A DNA stretch of 64,000 bases from Flavilitoribacter nigricans DSM 23189 = NBRC 102662 (lineage in GTDB: Bacteria; Bacteroidota; Bacteroidia; Chitinophagales; Saprospiraceae). Every line of letters begins with the position of its first letter. Position 1 is the stretch's first letter. A program made the position numbers and the translations under genes. Positions 62,039-64,000 of the stretch are shown here, in pieces. Where the stretch lies: assembly GCF_002646595.1 (NCBI RefSeq), contig NZ_PDUD01000018.1:372001-436000 (forward strand), given 5' to 3'. A model generated the notes under the pieces. The model did not search any database and was not told the DNA's origin. It saw only the letters and a program-made list of their open reading frames with translations.

Positions 62039-62456
62039 TAATTTGAAGTGTTCCCACCCGCTACCCGTAGCTTTCCTTTCACCGAGCTTTCGAATCAAAA
62101 CTGGGAACCTGATCGCTCGGAGGCGTTTGTAACGCCGACACTATATCCAACCGCCAAAGCAAGATCAAATCTAATAAAATTTGGAGGGTAAGTGTGTAGA
62201 GCCGACTTCCCGTCGGCAGAATACACCGACTGAAAGCCAGAGGTACGCCTCTATGAATTCCCGTAATTTTTCCCCATCTCGGTTTTCTGTGACCTCTTTT
62301 TGCAAAAAATTATGGAATTTCCCGCTGATTACGTCTTTATATCGTCCGTCGAGATCTATGGAAGCAGCAAAGACAGGGCTCATAGTTGCCCCTGCAATCT
62401 CGAAGGATAAATCCCCCTATTCGAATTAAAACTGTATAACTTAAAAACCCATTTCT
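62039..62456. other. Intergenic region with a third palindromic repeat and a possible gene remnant
   Basis: A third copy of the GCCGACTTCC-GTCGGC...ACCGACTGAAAG repeat lies at 62201-62240. A minus-strand frame (62383-62171, 70 codons) begins with a reasonable amphipathic sequence (SIDLDGRYKDVISGKFHNF, FLQKEVTENRDGEKLREFIE) but its C-terminal part runs through the repeat. It might be a gene fragment interrupted by the repeat, or chance. The region is AT-rich at its left end. Confidence 0.3.
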
Positions 62457-63872
62457 ATGAAAAAGAGATCAACCTGGATGATACTGGGCCTCTTGTGTAG
62501 CCTCCAAGTGCTTTGGGCACAACCAAAATTAAGTGTAGAAGGAAACGGACTCTTCACCAGTCCCGCCAGCACCAACGTCGATATCCAGAATACCGACGAT
62601 AATACCAATGCGCTGGTCCGTTTTGGCGACAACGGCGCCTCGGCCGTATCGCTTGGATTCAACGGCAATCAGGATGTTTTTAAAATTTCCACAGCCGCCA
62701 CGCTGGGAGCAGATGACTTCACCATGGGCCTTACCGGACTGATCGGTATCAACTCCCTGCCCGGCAACCACCGTTTTCTGATCAACCACAATTCAACCTC
62801 CGGTGTTGACGGATCCGCCCATTTGACGCTACAGGAAAATAATACCGGAGATTTTGCCCGACTTCGGTTTGGCAACCTGGGCAGCGACGGATTGTGGACC
62901 ATTGCAACCCGCGCTACCGACGGCAGCTCCCGCATGAACTTTTTTTACAATGACGGCTCGAATTTCGGCAATGTCCTGTCGCTGGACGGTGATCTTTTCC
63001 GGGTGGGCATTAACAATACCGATCCGGAAGCTTACCTCCACATCAAGCAGAAAGATGCCGGCATCAGTGCTTTGATCCTGGAGAACGACGATCAGACCGG
63101 TGCTGAGAAATGGGGCATGCAGATTGGCAACACTAATCTGGACTATTTATTCGAAGGGGTAATTCGCGGCTCCTTCAGCAGTGCGACGGGTGCTTACACG
63201 GCATTTCCACCTCCCGCCGCTTTTAATGATCCTGCTGAGGAAAACCAGGAAGCAGTACTGGCAAAAGTACTGCAGCTCAATCCGGTAAGAGTGCCACAGG
63301 AAAAAAGCAAGGGGCACACGATTAGTCTCAATCCCCGGGAAGTGGAACAGGTCAACCCCGATTGGGTAGTGCGTTCAGAAGATGGCGAACAGATCGGTAT
63401 CAACTACCAGCAATTCGTGGCGCTGGCCATCAAATCGGTACAGGAACAACAACAGCTGATCGAAAAACAGGAAGCGGAGATCGCTGCCCTCGCCGCTGAG
63501 GAAGCTGCTTTCGAAACCAGACTGGCTGAACTGGAAGCCAAATTGGCCCAATCCACCGGGAGCGCGCCCCCTACCCTGCCGGAAGCACCAGTCACCACAC
63601 CGGCCAGTCCGCTGGATTTCCAATTGAGTCAAAATCGTCCTAACCCTTTCCGGGAAGAGACCACCATCGAATTTAAACTTCCGGAAGCTACCGTGAATGC
63701 GCAGATCCAACTTTCTGACATTAATGGAAAAATAGTGAGAAAATTCAATCTGAGTAAAAATCAGACTCAACTAAATATTAAGGCCAAAGATCTGGAAAAC
63801 GGTACTTATTTCTACTCCCTGATCATTGACGGGGAAATAGCCGGATCCCAAAAGATGATCCTGCAGAAATAA
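62457..63872 (+). CDS. Secreted T9SS type A protein with tail-fibre-like chaperone region
   Basis: This 471-residue protein has a signal peptide (about 1-21, VLWAQ) and an N-terminal beta-rich part (25-245) of the type LFRVGINNTDPEAYLHIKQ, as in Bacteroidota and phage tail-fibre-like proteins. A segment similar to an S74-type intramolecular chaperone follows (PDWVVRSEDGEQIGINYQQF), then a coiled coil (about 328-368). A Pro/Thr linker leads to a T9SS type A sorting domain (about 385-471), with QNRPNPFREETTIEFKLP and a final GSQKMILQK. It is exported by the T9SS and attached to or released from the surface. A homologous gene starts 35 bases downstream. Confidence 0.85.
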   Translation: MKKRSTWMILGLLCSLQVLWAQPKLSVEGNGLFTSPASTNVDIQNTDDNTNALVRFGDNGASAVSLGFNGNQDVFKISTAATLGADDFTMGLTGLIGINSLPGNHRFLINHNSTSGVDGSAHLTLQENNTGDFARLRFGNLGSDGLWTIATRATDGSSRMNFFYNDGSNFGNVLSLDGDLFRVGINNTDPEAYLHIKQKDAGISALILENDDQTGAEKWGMQIGNTNLDYLFEGVIRGSFSSATGAYTAFPPPAAFNDPAEENQEAVLAKVLQLNPVRVPQEKSKGHTISLNPREVEQVNPDWVVRSEDGEQIGINYQQFVALAIKSVQEQQQLIEKQEAEIAALAAEEAAFETRLAELEAKLAQSTGSAPPTLPEAPVTTPASPLDFQLSQNRPNPFREETTIEFKLPEATVNAQIQLSDINGKIVRKFNLSKNQTQLNIKAKDLENGTYFYSLIIDGEIAGSQKMILQK

Positions 63873-63906
63873 TGACCCCAATTTCCAACACTAAAAATTT
63901 AGCCTT

Positions 63907-64000
63907 ATGAAAATGCAAATTACCTTGATATGTTTCGGACTCTTGCTCTTAGCGGCATCCGGCCGAGCTCAAACTCCGATGGTCATCGAGGGCAATGGTC
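63907..64000 (+). CDS. Paralogue of the preceding T9SS protein, 5' end only
   Basis: The frame from the ATG at 63907 begins MKMQITLICFGLLLLAAS, a signal peptide, followed by GRAQTPMVIEGNG, and runs off the right edge. The mature start closely resembles that of the 62457 protein (WAQPKLSVEGNG), so this is a tandem paralogue. Only 31 codons are in the window. The two genes are 34 bases apart and are likely one operon. Confidence 0.75.
   Translation, partial: MKMQITLICFGLLLLAASGRAQTPMVIEGNG

Noticed and set aside
61465-62240. CRISPR array
   Set aside because: The repeats are diverged palindromes with irregular spacing (195 bp, then over 500 bp), with no spacers of constant length and no cas genes.
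62171-62383. Possible 70-residue minus-strand gene
   Set aside because: Its C-terminal third runs through a palindromic repeat and no promoter or homologue is apparent; kept only as a possible remnant in the intergenic note.

Overview
This 64 kb window is chromosomal DNA from a member of the Bacteroidota, probably of the Saprospiria/Lewinella type (the family is inferred). Four things point there. There are type IX secretion (T9SS) sorting domains of both type A and type B. The TamA-like partner of TamB is lipidated. Several promoters fit the TTG-N19-21-TAnnTTTG pattern of the Bacteroidota primary sigma factor. Start codons mostly follow A-rich leaders without Shine-Dalgarno sequences. GC content looks moderate, near 50%, by eye. 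No rRNA, tRNA, CRISPR array, transposase or phage gene was seen.

Layout. 1-4.1 kb: a truncated C39 peptidase/ABC exporter, a membrane glycosyltransferase, a LysR regulator divergent from a BstA-like transferase, and a Cys-rich copper-storage-like protein. 4.3-12 kb: a tamB-tamL outer-membrane assembly operon. 12-18.2 kb: a GAF histidine kinase, a secreted hypothetical protein, a LOG-family protein, a sigma-54-type response regulator and an M20 amidohydrolase. 18.3-22.6 kb: blaI-M56 peptidase with a clear double operator, then a large FtsX/MacB-type permease. 22.6-26.4 kb: ychF, a MITE-like inverted-repeat element, an oxidoreductase, a small haem protein and an 81-nt hairpin. 26.5-36 kb: an orphan secreted protein, a D-amino-acid dehydrogenase beside an M19 dipeptidase, a T9SS type B adhesin-like protein, YitT and 5-formyl-THF cyclo-ligase. 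36-43 kb: a phosphoesterase, a second Gfo/Idh/MocA oxidoreductase, a PolB-like exonuclease, a coiled-coil membrane protein, DUF2452, a second LOG protein and ahcY. 43-48 kb: an outer-membrane barrel, a DUF368 (PopT-like) transporter, a zinc phospholipase-like protein lacking a normal start codon, a double Usp protein and a possible structured RNA. 48-55.7 kb: an M16 peptidase, a two-component system, a large GT2 and an RDD protein. 55.7-64 kb: REP-like repeats, a secreted hydrolase plus beta-propeller pair, an HEXXH lipoprotein facing an Imm35/YrhB-like gene, a cyclophilin, an AT-rich IF-1-like gene between palindromic repeats, and two tandem T9SS proteins, the second cut by the window edge.

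Most of the window is housekeeping or cell-envelope content, and I see no convincing multi-gene defence or novel biosynthetic system. The best leads are the IF-1 paralogue among mobile-looking palindromic repeats (61.4-62.3 kb), the structured untranslated region ending in an orphan terminator (47.70-47.92 kb), the long hairpin at 26.2 kb, the MITE-like element at 24.3 kb, and the phospholipase-like gene whose conserved N-terminus can only be reached from a non-standard start codon.
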